A program made the position numbers and the translations under genes. The notes beneath the pieces are model-generated. The model had not been told where the DNA came from and searched no databases. It was given only the letters and a program-made list of their open reading frames with translations. From assembly GCA_036897095.1 (NCBI GenBank), contig JAYMSP010000090.1, positions 1 to 64,000 of the forward strand: a stretch of 64,000 nt of DNA. Reading direction: 5' to 3'. Positions 24,317 through 36,215 of this stretch are shown here, in pieces. The DNA comes from Plantago elongata. Taxonomy: Eukaryota > Streptophyta > Magnoliopsida > Lamiales > Plantaginaceae. Position 1 is the stretch's first letter. Each line of letters begins with the position of its first letter.

Positions 24317-24660
24317 GTAAAACCCACCAAGAATCAACAAACCTCACTCCACTCCTGCCACTTCTGCAATCAATTTCCCCCAAATTGATCAATGTACTGC
24401 AATTCCAATAAAGACACAAACTCTCACACTCCCATCAGACACCCATCACCCTAACGAGCTGAAACCACACAAACAAACCCTGATTACTCACTCAGCTCAC
24501 TCAAAATAGAAACCCCTTTATAAACCCCCAATCACACCACTTTCCTTTTCCAGATTCCGATCCTCAAGCCTTGTCCACTTGTACACACACATACACATAC
24601 ACATACACATACACAAGTGGGTAGAATATGTATGTATGTATGTATCTATATATTTCCCAC
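24317..24660 (-). promoter_or_regulatory. BRM leader and probable core promoter
   Basis: Upstream of the BRM ATG at 24316 the minus strand is GT- and purine-mixed without a long reading frame. A TATA-like tatata lies at 24647-24652 with a start expected near 24620. This implies a leader of about 300 nt. The region contains a CACATA-type microsatellite at about 24582-24616 and tatg repeats at about 24628-24645, so the core promoter is embedded in simple sequence. Confidence 0.4.
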
Positions 24661-27456
24661 AAAAACAAAATCTGTACTTTTGGACAATAGATAAAAGGGA
24701 AAAAGGGAGCTTTGTGGCGCCAAATAGTGGGCCCAGAGACCGATCGATGAAAACGGCGATCAATTCCGAACTTGCCGGAAATCTATTCGCACACAATTTC
24801 GATTTTGTTTTCGAGAATTGTTTCTCTCTCTACTGTGAAGATTTTGATTTGACGCAATTTTACAATTTCTAGGTGAGAAGAAGAGTGCCCTAAGGGCATC
24901 TATAGCATATGGGTGAGGTAATTGTTGCAATTTTGTAGGGGTGATTTCGTCTTTTAGTATGGATTCTGGTAAATTGGTAAATCTGATTTTTTTACTATTT
25001 TGGCTTTTTGGAGGATTATTGCAAATTAAAAGTTTCTTTCTTTCTTGAAATAGATGTTGGATTCATAATTTGGATTTTGGGAGTTTTAAAGATCATTATT
25101 TTTACTACAAATGACTCGATTTACAGTAGGTGTGTATAGAGTATAGACCAGGGAGATCAAGTATAGTAAAAAACAGATTTGATGTGATATCGTTTGAAAT
25201 TGTTATGATAATTGATCATGTGTTTAATTTTCTCATTAAATAGACGTCGGATATGTGCGATCAACAGAGTTTTGTTTGGATTAGAATTAGATTTGCAAAA
25301 TTGAAGGAAAATCGAGCATTGGTCTTGGATATGTAAGTTTATTTTTTGGTTTTAATAGAGAGAAAAAAAAATTAAATAATATAGTGAAATACTGAAATTA
25401 ATGTTTTCTCATAAAAGAATATATTTCACATGTTTGGTATAGACAATTTCAATAATGAAATTTGCTCACTTAACATACATGCAACATAAAAAACCGAACG
25501 AATGAGAGTGTATGAAGGCGAATGAATAAAAGTGCACCCTCTTTGCTAAATGGATATCAACAAAAAATGTAACGGACTTTTAAACACTTCATTGCAACTT
25601 CTTAAAATTGTAATTGCATAATATGCTATGTGGAGAGTGGCTTATTAGAGAATTTATTGCTACCTAGATAAAATGATAAGGTTTTCAATTTTGATATATG
25701 GACTGATCTAAGTGAAAAAAATTGAATCAAGATAATAATTCAATTTCCAAGTTATACTAAATTCAATTAAATTCAAACATGCATCCACACATACAAATTG
25801 ATAAGTAAGAAGAATAAGTTATAATGAACACAAGAAAGGAGAAAGGCAATAGGTGTTTGATACTTTAGTAAAAAAATAATAATACTAAATAAATAAATAA
25901 ATAGAAAAGATTTAAAGTTTGAACTTGGTTAAAATTCGATATGAAATAAATTAAATAAGAAAAGTTATAAGATAACAAGTTTTTTTTCAACCATAACCTT
26001 GACCAACTGATTCTAATTCAATTGAATTTATTCTTGTAATTGAGGGTTACTTATACATCAAGAGTCATGATCTAAACGTAAAACCCCTCTGTCGTGTAGA
26101 GATAGATGAAAATCAGTAAATGCAGACAAATAGTTTTAAAGCATACTTACCAAAAAATGGATGATTCCATTCCTTAATCTTGATCTGGTATTCTTGCGAT
26201 TGATTCAACAAGATGCATTGGCCCGTGTGGTAAATTATTTGCAAAAAGATTTGCAATCGCCCCGTGAATTAGCAAGAGATGCACAAGTAATTAATCGAAA
26301 TCTTGTGTATCTCGTTTTTCCATTTTCATTTTTCAATAAGGAGAGATCCTCGAGATCCAATTTCTCTAGTGCTTCACTTGGAGAAAAAAAAATTCGATAA
26401 AAACAAGGTATGGTACAAAAGCGGCGTAGTAAGGGAGAAAGTAAAGGTGAAGGAAAAACACACTGGGATTTAACGAATAGAAAGAGGGGCACATTTGACA
26501 TTTATGCGACAACAAATATACAAGATTAAGGAAAATTACACTGAAATCCACAATTGGACATGTGTTGCATAAAATACTTTCATACTAATTATATTTCAAT
26601 TTCGTCCAAAACCGAGTCCTTAAACTATGTTTCTTTAGCATATAAATTAATAACATCCCTCCTACAATCTTCATCAACATTCATAGTACTTTCAGTAGTC
26701 ATTGGCCAATCAACAAACCCAAAAACTGTTTCACTTGAATTGTCGATAACTTAGTTACCACTTTTTCACACCTACAGAGAAGAATGGGATTGTAGTAGCA
26801 AAAACAACGCGGTACAAAGGCAAATATAATGTATTGGTCTTTTGAGGACCGCCCCCAACCCCAATATGCTTGAGATGGTCTTAGGATTAGCCAATGGTTG
26901 TATAACATGCTTGTTTATTTAAGTATGGAACGAATACGTCAAAGTTAATCCATTAGTTTGTGTATTTAACAAATTTCAAATTGTGATAGTTAACACATTT
27001 AAAAGTTTATGGGCAAAATTACACAATCAAACAAACTTAAGGGGGCAATTTTTTTTCCCAAATTGAAAAAGAAAATACAAAAATAATTATACTTTTGAAT
27101 AAATGGACCGTGGATAGTGGGGCATTTGTGGCATACAGGCCCAATAAAGCCCAAAAATGGAAAAGTGCATAGTCCAGTCCAAAAGGGAAATTATGGAACG
27201 GTACTAATTTGATTAGAGTAATAAGGTTGATTTTCACCAAATCAAATGGTTATTCAACTGGCCTCACCTCATACCTGCTCAATTTACGTAGACAAACATC
27301 CTGGCTAATATATAGTACATTATAAAATTATTTAAGAGTAAGCACACTTAATAATATATAGTTATTATAAAAAAGAATTACCAAAAATAAAGAGATGTAC
27401 TACACTGATATAACTGGCATATTTAAATTATCTTGAAACTATAGGATGTTATAACT
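24661..27456. other. Long AT-rich intergenic region
   Basis: No gene was recognised across 2.8 kb. Poly(A) and poly(T) runs and short simple repeats (aaataaataaataaata near 25890) occur. A 79-codon open frame at 26161-26400 contains LQKDLQSPRELARDAQVI, which I cannot place in a family. It has no supporting signals. Confidence 0.4.
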
Positions 27457-28350
27457 AATACTAAAAGTGATAAGCGTGGTGCCTATAAATTTTATAAAAT
27501 TAATTAAATTTAGGTCACGTACAAACTCGTATATTATGTTTCATTAGACATTAATGTCTTGGATGGGTAAATGTAAAAGAAATCTACACATATGTGTACA
27601 CAAGTTAAGTTAGAAAGTAGATGAACTTTGCTGGGTAAGTCGTAAGTCCAACTTAATATGAGTAATTTGTATGTACATGTAGACTTTTTACTATTTCTTA
27701 AAAGGTGTGAGGTGCATTCATCGTCTAATAGTTTAAAGAGTTATGCGAGATATGTATAATCGCAAATATATAACTATCCATTATATATATTTAAAAAAAA
27801 AGGACGGTATACAAATACTTATGTGCAAAAATGAAATACATATGCATGGAATGATTTGAATCTTGTTAATGGTTACAATACACACAAAAACAACAAAATC
27901 TAAAACTATCTAAAAACCATTTACATCATCTAAACAGTTTTAGTTTGGTTTCTTTGTGTTAAGACAATTAACAACCACATATACAATCACTATGTTCTAA
28001 AATATTTTCAATTTCCTCATAAAAAAATATTTAGACTGCATCTGTAAAAACTCTGAAGGAGTGTTGCGTGTGGTGTGAGGTTGTGAGCGGAAAAAAATTT
28101 GAAATAACATTTTTTAGTAAGTAGTCAGTTGTTGGAGATTAGTGAAGAAGTGTTAAACAAAGTGCAATAGTAAACGACACTTTAACGAACGAGTGAAATG
28201 ACACTTTAAATAAATCGAAGACTTATTATATTGTTGTAGAATAAAGAAGAAGTGTAAAATAAATTGTAAAATTGAAACGACACTTTTACAAGTGTAATGA
28301 CACTTTAACATGACAATAAGAGACTTATTATATTGTTTAATACTTTTTTA
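27457..28350. repeat. Dispersed repeat, copy A
   Basis: About 0.9 kb, starting near ggtgcctataaattttataa and ending near gacaataagagacttattat. It is collinear with 47790-48740 in the same orientation. Shared landmarks in order include aaatttaggt, ttgtatgta, attagttta/agtttaa, aaaatgaaatacatat, ctaaaactatc, agtttggttt, tgcatatgtaaaaa-like and tgacactttaaca. Neither copy has a credible coding frame or obvious terminal inverted repeats. The last third contains several small internal repeats of gacacttta. The family is unknown; it may be a non-autonomous element or a derived LTR or MITE remnant. Confidence 0.75.
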
Positions 28351-28902
28351 TGCTACACACCTTCACTAAAATCATGTATTATATTTCTATTAGGTATCAA
28401 CCGATTAGTAAATCAACTACCATATAACTTATCACCCATCATCTGTATATATATATAATAAAAGTAGTGTCGATTCTCAACAAAGAGACATGCCACATAG
28501 ATAAAATCTTATGTGGAATGCCTCTTTGAATTCTTCCAATTTCATGAACAAAAATAAATCAAAAATAAATTAATTTAGAAGTAACTATTTAATTTTGATA
28601 TGTTATAATTTTTATTAAATTGTATATAACTTTATACGTAAAACTTCGAAAAATATTTTGAGCATATATTTGGATTCATCTTGGCAAGACGAATCCATAT
28701 ACACCAATCTTAACTAAATAAATTATTTACATATTAAAATAAAAAATTCATAAATTTGAAGATATATTTTGATTTTTTTACGATGAAACGAATCCATAAA
28801 TGTTAATTATTCATTGAAATAAGATATAAATTTAAATAAGTATTTAATTGTGTAAATTTATATTTTAAGTTCACTATTTAATTTTAGTATTTTGACCGCA
28901 CA

Positions 28903-29052
28903 ATATATATATATATATATGTATGTATACATATATATATATATGTATGTATACATACATATATATGTATGTATACATACATATATATATACATACATAT
29001 ATATATATGTATGTATAAATATACATACATACATACATACATACATACGTAC

Positions 29053-29088
<36 letters not shown>
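28903..29088. repeat. AT/GTAT microsatellite
   Basis: About 185 bp of alternating (at)n, (gtat)n and (atac)n units, largely self-complementary. It produces spurious Tyr/Ile/His/Met-rich open frames on both strands that are not genes. It is expected to be hypervariable and prone to assembly error. Confidence 0.95.
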
Positions 29089-29089
<1 letters not shown>

Positions 29090-29473
29090 GTTTTTATTGA
29101 GTCACATATAAATTTATCTATATAACTCTGAAACATAATTTAATTAAATAAATTATTAATTCATTAAAATACATATACATGTATTATAGAAATTTATTCA
29201 GTTTAGTTTCATTTAGTGCAATTTAGCTCAATTCTGAATAGTTATAATTTATACAATACTTCAGTTCCGTTTATTCCAAAGTAATTTATTAACATGAGGT
29301 TTAAATTAAGGATACATACTCGAACCAGTTACGTGCCTTCTTAAAACAAGGTCTGACCAACCTTTTATAAATAAGTTAGTAAAACATACATTTTTCATAT
29401 AGGGGGTGCAGGACTGCAGGGTGAGTGTCAAGAAAATTACCATAACATATAAAATTATATCTACAAAATAATA

Positions 29474-30018
29474 CTCCGTCCAGACCAGATTTAACTTTAT
29501 GTGGCACAAATACAAATTGTAAGAGAATGAATAAAATATAATAAACAATACTCCCTCCGTCCCAAGTTGAACTTTCTGTGGACCCAGACACAAGTTTGAA
29601 GAAATAACTGAATAGAGCATGAGAGAAGGTGATAAGATTTTTGTGTTATTTTGATTTATATGGATCTTCGGATCGATGTGTACTTAACTGTTTGGAATGA
29701 AATTAAATTTTCCGGTTCCAAAATTAGGAGATATGGTGATAAAGTAGGGAAAAAAGTAAATAAAGTAGGAGTGGAATTTTTCATGGGATGGAAATATGAA
29801 GTTGTGAAGGACAAAATAACCAAAATAAAATACAAGAAGATGAAGTTGGGACGGGAGTAGTAATAAAGTATGAAATAGATTGAATAAACAACTAGATATC
29901 GTGAAAATGTATGATAGGTAATAAATAAAAAAGAAAATAGAAGTTTTATTTAAGTTATGTGGAGTTGATTGAGATGCTTCAAAATCGAATGAAGATGTTA
30001 AATTTAGAACAAAGGGAG
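29474..30018. mobile_element. Stowaway-like MITE (outer, interrupted)
   Basis: The left end (ta)ctccgtccagaccagattta and the right end taaatttagaacaaagggag(ta) are imperfect inverted repeats flanked by TA, as in Tc1/mariner-derived Stowaway elements. The interior is split by a second MITE at 29551-29857. Without the insert it is about 240 bp, the normal Stowaway size. It lies inside the Helitron candidate. No coding capacity. Confidence 0.65.
29551..29857. mobile_element. Stowaway-like MITE (inner)
   Basis: It begins ctccctccgtcccaagttga and ends gaagttgggacgggag, each preceded or followed by TA. The CTCCCTCCGTCCC end is the classic plant Stowaway terminal motif. At 307 bp, with no coding potential, it is inserted into the older MITE around it. 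The termini differ by a 3-bp gap (ctccctccgtccc against ctcccgtccc), suggesting some decay. Confidence 0.8.
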
Positions 30019-30423
30019 TAATTCTTATGTGTTTTGTAGGGAGCCAACGTACTACTTCGGAGTTGTTGGGAGCCAACTATATAAAGTGTGTTATAATAAT
30101 TTTTTATATTTGGTTCGAGTTTGAAGGATAAAACTTATTTAAAAAAAAAAGGCATGTATCAGTTATTATCTAACGGGTGTAGTTATATGTTATCTCTACC
30201 TGTCGGGTCCTGAAGTGGTTCAACTTGAATCCTATTACTTACAAAGTGAATTTGACATGATGAGTCGTATTTTATATTATTTATAGTTATTATAAAACTA
30301 GACTAGTTTGAATGTTAGATAGTGATTGACGTTATTTATAAATTTTATTTTTTTAATTAATTAATTAATTTTATTCATTATTAAAAGTAATTATACCGTG
30401 GCATTATTACGGGTTAGTACTAG

Positions 30424-32289
30424 TTGAACATAAAATTCATATTGTATTGTAGTTTTATGAAACATAGTTTATGTACTCTTGATAAGATCAAATTTTATGA
30501 TTTGTTCGAAGACTTCTAAATTGAAACGTATGATGTTCTTCGGAACGAACAAAGGATATAATTAGTTCATGATATGATGCGGTTCTGCAATTGCGGTGCC
30601 AGCAAGCATAGAAAAAACCCCACCGATATACATGGGAGAAAGCTCAAATTCCAAAGCAAGGCAAAGATATCTTTTATCGAAAAATATTTAGTGTCACTAT
30701 GTTGATGGAGGGTTGACTTTTATAATATGTTCAGTTTGCAGGAAAACCATGGCAGAGAGGAGTTGACTTTGGCAACACATTGAATAGAAGATGAAGTCAA
30801 AGTCTTGGTTCAGAAACTGATAGAGGCAGAAATTTACTTACTGTTGGGTTGGGCTTTGTAAAATCCAATGGGATAGAGATCGAAAAGAAAGAAGGTGCCC
30901 AACATTTTTGACTCATCAGCTGATTGCTATAAATTGTTGGTGGGTTGTTCACCGAACTGTAACTAGCTGAGCCACCATAGATCCAACACCATGTTCAATT
31001 CATCACAATCATTAATCAAATTAAATAATTAACAATATATTGGAAATTCGCGTAAAACAACCCGATGTTGGGCTACTTCTGATATTCGCCCCTCATGTTT
31101 TTGTAATGTTGTGACGAACCCTTTAACATTTCAGTGCTCAAGTAATTACTGAATCGTTGAGACTTCGTAATTGACTAATAAGTGAAGTTGTCTATATAAA
31201 GCTAATCGACAATAGTGAAGGTGTTTGTTCGATAGAGAACATGGAAATTTCTATTTTGTCTCACAAAATATATGTTATTTGAGAGATGTATCTTTCATCG
31301 ATTTGTGAAGTGAAAGCGCTACCAATTAGAATGAAGTAGGATACATGTATGCAACATGTATACGAGACGACTAGGAATGACGTTTTACTCGTTTCTATTG
31401 CTATCTATTCTACATAGATGCAAGTCTGACACAATACCATCCACATTTTTAGTTGCATTTCGAGGTAAAAAACTGAATATAATAAGTCCGAGTAACATGT
31501 GGTAAAATACTGAAATTGAGCTTTAAAAATCGATAGGACATGCATTTGGGGGAAATATCCGTCCATGTTCAATACGTAACTGATACGAAACAACCTGACT
31601 TCTTGGAGTATCCATGGATCATAGAGAAGGAGCATACTCGACGATGGATATAAAAACCCTAGGGGGTGCGTTTCGAAAGTCCCAAATGTCATGTGCGAAC
31701 CTCGTAATATCCGAATGTTGAGGGAGCAGGACGCAAAACTTCCAAGGAAAAAGCAAAGAGAAGTAGGAGGGAAAGTAAAGAAAAGAAAAGAAAGAAGAAA
31801 CCAAGTCATAAGACGCCAGTTTTTCTGTGCATTTATGTGTATCCTCCATAGCTCTGTACCTCCTCATGGTTTCTCAACTAATCCCATTAATTTCACCTTC
31901 ATTCAATGCTCTAAATTAAAGTCCCAGCTCTTTGTTTGCAGGAAATTAGTTGGAGAGGAAACAAGTTCTTGCTTCTTTTTTTTTTTTTTTTGTAAAATCA
32001 TTTTCTTGATCCAGTTTACTACTAAAAATCTCATCCTTTTCAAACCTCTCAATTTTCTTGCCTGTGTTAGTACTAAAAGTCTCATCTTTTTCATAATTTC
32101 ACCATTTATTAGCTTTCCCTTGCTTGAGTTAGGACTAAAAATCTCATCTTTTTCAACTCTTTCCATAATTCCTCATCCAACTGTCTCTGGTGTGCATTAA
32201 TGGTGATGCCAAGGCAAAAAACCAGTAGAGATGGATGGTGGTGTAATTCAAGGCACACACTGGCCTCACTTATTACCTCTTAATATCTC
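30424..32289. other. Intergenic DNA and CYP86A upstream region
   Basis: No gene was recognised. Between 32016 and 32165 the phrase actaaaaatctcatcttttt occurs three times with variation (about 32021, 32074 and 32135) within the likely promoter of the CYP86A gene. A T-run lies at about 31977-31991. Open frames at 31405-31870 have no family resemblance. Confidence 0.4.
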
Positions 32290-32295
32290 CCTTTC

Positions 32296-32303
32296 TATAA
32301 ATT
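32296..32303 (+). promoter_or_regulatory. TATA box, CYP86A gene
   Basis: tataaatt lies 94 bp before the ATG at 32390, after a pyrimidine-rich tract. It is a well-placed core promoter with a leader of roughly 60 nt. Confidence 0.65.
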
Positions 32304-32389
32304 CCCCTTCCTTCTTACTCCATTTTTCTTCACTCACACACACAATCACAGACTGTTATTTCCAGATAAAAAAGATTCCTTTAGCTTCA

Positions 32390-34015
32390 ATGGATGTATC
32401 ATTAGCTTTGTTGCTCTTTACTGGAGTGACTTGCTACCTTCTCTGGTTCACATTCATCTCCAAATCTCTCAAGGGTCCTCGGGTCTGGCCGCTTTTCGGC
32501 AGCCTGCCCGGCCTGATCGAGAATGCCGAACGTATGCACGAGTGGATCTGCGACAACCTTAGAGCGTGCGGTGGCACGTACCAGACCTGTATTTGTGCCG
32601 TGCCGTTCTTGGCTAGGAAGCAGGGTCTTGTAACAGTCACTTGTGACCCCAAGAACCTGGAGCACATTCTGAAAACTCGGTTCGACAACTATCCGAAAGG
32701 TCCGACCTGGCAGGCTGTTTTTCATGATCTGCTAGGCCAGGGGATATTCAATTCGGACGGAGACACTTGGCTGTTTCAGAGGAAGACGGCTGCGCTCGAG
32801 TTCACGACCCGAACGCTCCGTCAGGCCATGGCTAGGTGGGTGAACCGAGCTATCAAGAACCGGTTCTGCCCGATCTTGAAGTCGGCTCAGGTCGAGTCTA
32901 ACCCTGTCGACTTGCAGGACTTGTTGCTTCGGCTCACGTTCGACAACATTTGCGGTCTGGCGTTCGGGAAGGATCCGCAGACTCTAGCTCCGGAGATGCC
33001 GGATAACAGCTTCGCTTCCGCTTTCGATCGCGCAACCGAGGCTTCGCTGCAGAGGTTTATTCTTCCAGAAGTTATCTGGAAGGTCAAGAAATGGCTCAGG
33101 CTTGGAATGGAGGTCAGTTTGAGTCGAAGCTTGGTCCATGTAGACGAGTATCTGTCGAGTGTGATCGATGCACGTAAACTCGAGCTTTCGAATCAGCAGA
33201 AAGGTGCTAATCCACATGATGACTTGCTGTCCAGGTTCATGAAGAAGAAAGAGACTTACACTGACAAGTTCTTGCAACAAGTGGCCTTAAACTTCATTTT
33301 GGCAGGGCGAGATACTTCCTCAGTTGCCCTGAGCTGGTTCTTCTGGCTAGTCATACAGAATCCGAGAGTCGAAGAGAAGATCCTCCATGAGATATGTTCA
33401 GTTCTGGTCGAGACACGCGGTGAAAAAGTTGAATCTTGGGTCGACGAGCCACTGGAATTCGAAGAAGTAGACCGGTTGGTGTACTTGAAAGCCGCATTGT
33501 CAGAGACTCTGAGGCTGTACCCTTCTGTTCCGGAAGACTCTAAGCATGTGGTGGCTGATGATGTTCTACCAGATGGTACATTTGTCCCGGCTGGATCATC
33601 GATTACGTATTCGATGTACTCGGCCGGGAGGATGAAGTCTACGTGGGGCGAGGATTGTTTAGAGTTCAAGCCGGAGAGGTTTTTGACCCCGGAAGGTGAT
33701 AAGTTCGTAATGCACGACTCGTACAAGTTCGTAGCGTTCAATGCAGGGCCACGGATATGTCTCGGGAAGGACTTGGCGTACTTGCAGATGAAGTCGATAG
33801 CAGCGGCATTGCTGCTACGACACCGGTTGATGGTGGCGTCCGGACATAAAGTGGAACAGAAGATGTCGTTGACATTGTTCATGAAGCAAGGGCTTAAAGT
33901 CGACGTGCATCCACGGGATCTCAGTGCAATGGTGAGGCGTGTAAGTGAGGAACGTAGTGTTCCATCGTGTGGTGGCGGTGGAGAGGCGGAGGTGGTGGTG
34001 GTTGGAGTGGTTTAA
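32390..34015 (+). CDS. CYP86A8: Cytochrome P450 CYP86A, fatty acid omega-hydroxylase
   Basis: An ER-anchored P450 that hydroxylates the terminal carbon of C16-C18 fatty acids for cutin and suberin monomers. Single exon, 541 residues, typical of CYP86A. The frame is open upstream to 32231, but the ATG at 32390 ([20 protein letters not shown]) opens with the membrane anchor as in known members. Motifs: I-helix AGRDTSS (about 304-310), ExxR as ETLR (about 370), PERF, and the heme-binding loop [10 protein letters not shown] with Cys near 457. CYP86A signatures include [31 protein letters not shown] and [21 protein letters not shown] Gly/Val-rich tail follows the conserved end. The CYP86A8 (LACERATA)-type assignment leans on its nearness to BRM, which from memory is also seen in Arabidopsis; subfamily member identity is inferred. 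Confidence 0.93.
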   Translation: MDVSLALLLFTGVTCYLLWFTFISKSLKGPRVWPLFGSLPGLIENAERMHEWICDNLRACGGTYQTCICAVPFLARKQGLVTVTCDPKNLEHILKTRFDNYPKGPTWQAVFHDLLGQGIFNSDGDTWLFQRKTAALEFTTRTLRQAMARWVNRAIKNRFCPILKSAQVESNPVDLQDLLLRLTFDNICGLAFGKDPQTLAPEMPDNSFASAFDRATEASLQRFILPEVIWKVKKWLRLGMEVSLSRSLVHVDEYLSSVIDARKLELSNQQKGANPHDDLLSRFMKKKETYTDKFLQQVALNFILAGRDTSSVALSWFFWLVIQNPRVEEKILHEICSVLVETRGEKVESWVDEPLEFEEVDRLVYLKAALSETLRLYPSVPEDSKHVVADDVLPDGTFVPAGSSITYSMYSAGRMKSTWGEDCLEFKPERFLTPEGDKFVMHDSYKFVAFNAGPRICLGKDLAYLQMKSIAAALLLRHRLMVASGHKVEQKMSLTLFMKQGLKVDVHPRDLSAMVRRVSEERSVPSCGGGGEAEVVVVGVV

Positions 34016-35435
34016 GGTGGTTGTTGGGGTGTAATGAGGGGTATAAATGTTAGTAGGGTGGCTTTCATTAACAGCTGATGAGTTGTTTAGATCCAACTCA
34101 ATGGAAAGGTGGCTGGATTTTCTGACATTTAGGGAGAATTGTGGGACAGATAGTCACATGGATGAATAGTTTGGTCTTAAATTGGTTAAAAGGCACTTGA
34201 TACACATGATCTGGAGCTCATGTTTGAAGGTACTGCAAGATCTGCAGGTGGTGAAAGTGATGCTGCTATCTTATGCTACTTCAGTTTTTTTGTTTTCCTT
34301 TGTGAAGCCAATACCTCTTTGTTTTTTAGGACAAATTCTTAATCTTTTTGGCAACTTTATGTTTGAGATATATTGTATTTATAGTGATGAGTATTCTTTT
34401 TATTCCTGATTTCGTTCCAGTTCCGTTTCTGTGATCTGTTTTTATTTCAGCTTACAACAGTTTTTGGGTATGTGATCTGTGCAAGAATGATGTGTTTACT
34501 GAGTAGTTCTGTTCTGCAAACTAGTAGAATCAGAAACATGAAACAGGTCCTGAGTTGCCTACAGGGTCATTATTCGAGGTGTGTTTATCAGGAGAAGACA
34601 CCTTATGATAAACTAAATCTCCGAGAGAAAAAGAGAGCATCTGTAACTAGTGTCTTATAATCACCGTCTGAGTAAGATTTGTTACCAAATCAGCTCAAGT
34701 TCACATTATAGTTCTTGTGATGGAAATGCGGTAATCATCGGATTATTCCAAGGAATTAACATAAGGGGTCAGATTGTTCAGCTACTATACAACTACACGG
34801 TTACACCAGCAGATGGGCCGAACCTTCGCGTGCAGTTGCTAGTTCTCCTTGAATGTTTCAGAGCATTACACATACACCTGCATCAGGATTTAGGGGAGGG
34901 TATTGAGAATATTACATGACCTTAATGCTTAATATTCAAGATATAGGGAAAGAGAAGTGTAAAGGCTAAGTTCCATTAGAATGTAATCAGTTGTATTGAA
35001 ATATATAATTTACATAGCCTAAATGCTTAGTTTTCAAGATTCAGGAAAAACAAGTGTAAAGGCCAAGTACTCTTATCTTTTCTGATTGTTGATCATTACA
35101 TGTACTAATATTGTTACTCTCATTGCAGTTGTCAAGAAATTAGCATCATTTCTATGCACAAAATCAACCATCAAACCAGTTGGCTTATCGATAATGACAG
35201 GAAAAAATACAAAGAATTGCATAAATCTCAAGAAAGGGGAGCATCTAACTGCATTTGCTACAAGCATTCAACAAAAAACTCAACATTCACATAATATTGG
35301 GTGTACTTTCAAATACAATGTGGTGGAGAACATAAAGAATCGCTACATCATACAACAGTAACGGAATGAAATGAATGCACCAACATTTGGACATACATAA
35401 ATTAACCAACCGATCAACAACAAGAAGGGCCTCGA
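34016..35435. other. Spacer downstream of CYP86A and FLA7
   Basis: Convergent 3' ends. T-rich sequence at 34280-34450 suits the CYP86A 3'UTR. No further gene was recognised. Confidence 0.4.
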
Positions 35436-36215
35436 TCACCAAAACAACAGTAACGTACCAACCGAAGCCAGCATAAGATGACCCAAGATGGCAAAATCCG
35501 AATTCTTGCGAGCAGATGAAGGTCTTGGGGACGATTGTGACTCACTACCACCATCTCCACCTGGAGCATCAGCAGCAGGAGCAGCAGCAGCATCAGGAGC
35601 TGGGGAAGGAGCAGGTGTTGGTGGAATGTCGGTCCCAAAGATAGCTTCGGGTAGCAGAACTTTATCAGTCTCATAAATTGCAACAGGATCAGTGGAGTAT
35701 ACTGCACTTATGACTTTAGTTTTGGTCCAGCCAGAATCGAGGTGGACAGTTCCAGAACTGTCTGTAAAGTTCATTGTGTACATGCCACCGGCATATGTAG
35801 TAATGGGGCTCTGTGAGCTGAGGTTACGGAAATCAGCTAGTTTGTAGTAGTGAGGCAGGGCATGGAAAAGGCAGAGAGATTTCATTTGGTCGCTTGTGAG
35901 ATTGGAGATTACGGGCTTTTTAAGGGACGAAAAGGCACTGTCTCTAGGAACGAAGATGGTAATTCCTTCCTCAGTGTTATTCGCTTGGTTCTGAAAGGTT
36001 TCAATAACTTTGGAGGTCTGGAGGTAATGGAGGAAGGTCCCGAATGGTCCAGCAACCGAGAGTAACTGGGTCAGGTTCACATAGTCCGGTGCCGGAGCAG
36101 GTGCTGGTGTAGGAGTTGGAATTGCAGCTGCAGGTGCACCTTTTTGTGCATTCGTCGATGCTAAACAAATAAGAGCAAAAACACCAAACACCAAAAACTT
36201 CATTCCTGATCCCAT
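35436..36215 (-). CDS. FLA7: Fasciclin-like arabinogalactan protein, FLA7 type
   Basis: A cell-wall and plasma-membrane glycoprotein thought to act in adhesion and wall architecture. A single coding exon gives 259 residues: signal peptide (about 1-23), a first AGP region of AP/TP repeats (PTPTPAPAPAPDYV), one fasciclin domain (NLTQLLSVAGPFGTFLHYLQ, NQANNTEEGITIFVPRDSAF, LFHALPHYYKLADF, VLLPEAIFGTD), a second AGP region (PPTPAPSPAPDAAAAPAADA) and a hydrophobic C-terminus (MLASVGTLLLFW) acting as a GPI-anchor signal. Several N-glycosylation sites (NLTS, NFTD, NLSS) are visible. Layout and length match FLA7. A second Met four codons in is an alternative start. The 5'UTR carries its own intron. 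Confidence 0.92.
   Translation of the reverse strand: MGSGMKFLVFGVFALICLASTNAQKGAPAAAIPTPTPAPAPAPDYVNLTQLLSVAGPFGTFLHYLQTSKVIETFQNQANNTEEGITIFVPRDSAFSSLKKPVISNLTSDQMKSLCLFHALPHYYKLADFRNLSSQSPITTYAGGMYTMNFTDSSGTVHLDSGWTKTKVISAVYSTDPVAIYETDKVLLPEAIFGTDIPPTPAPSPAPDAAAAPAADAPGGDGGSESQSSPRPSSARKNSDFAILGHLMLASVGTLLLFW

Larger units (their letters stand above)
28442..30423 (+). mobile_element. Candidate non-autonomous Helitron
   Basis: The 5' side reads a|tctgtatatatatataataa and the 3' side ends gggttagtactag|t. This fits Helitron termini (TC start, CTAG end) inserted between A and T with no duplication. A short hairpin-forming stretch (accgtggcattattacgggt) lies about 10 bp before the end, as Helitrons require. 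Just inside the 5' end is an inverted repeat (caaagagacatgccacata, then tatgtggaatgcctctttg) of the kind common in plant Helitrons. No Rep/helicase is encoded. The interior is AT-rich and holds a microsatellite and two nested MITEs. Ends are inferred from short motifs, so boundaries are provisional. Confidence 0.6.

Noticed and set aside
24148-24419. Minus- and plus-strand open frames over the BRM start
   Set aside because: They overlap BRM exon 1 in other frames; the BRM frame alone matches the known N-terminus and splices in phase.
28858-29136. Open frames of Tyr/Ile/Met/His repeats on both strands
   Set aside because: They are translations of an AT/GTAT microsatellite.
31405-32200. Three open frames upstream of CYP86A
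   Set aside because: Low-complexity, hydrophobic or Lys-rich translations with no family resemblance; the region reads as promoter DNA.
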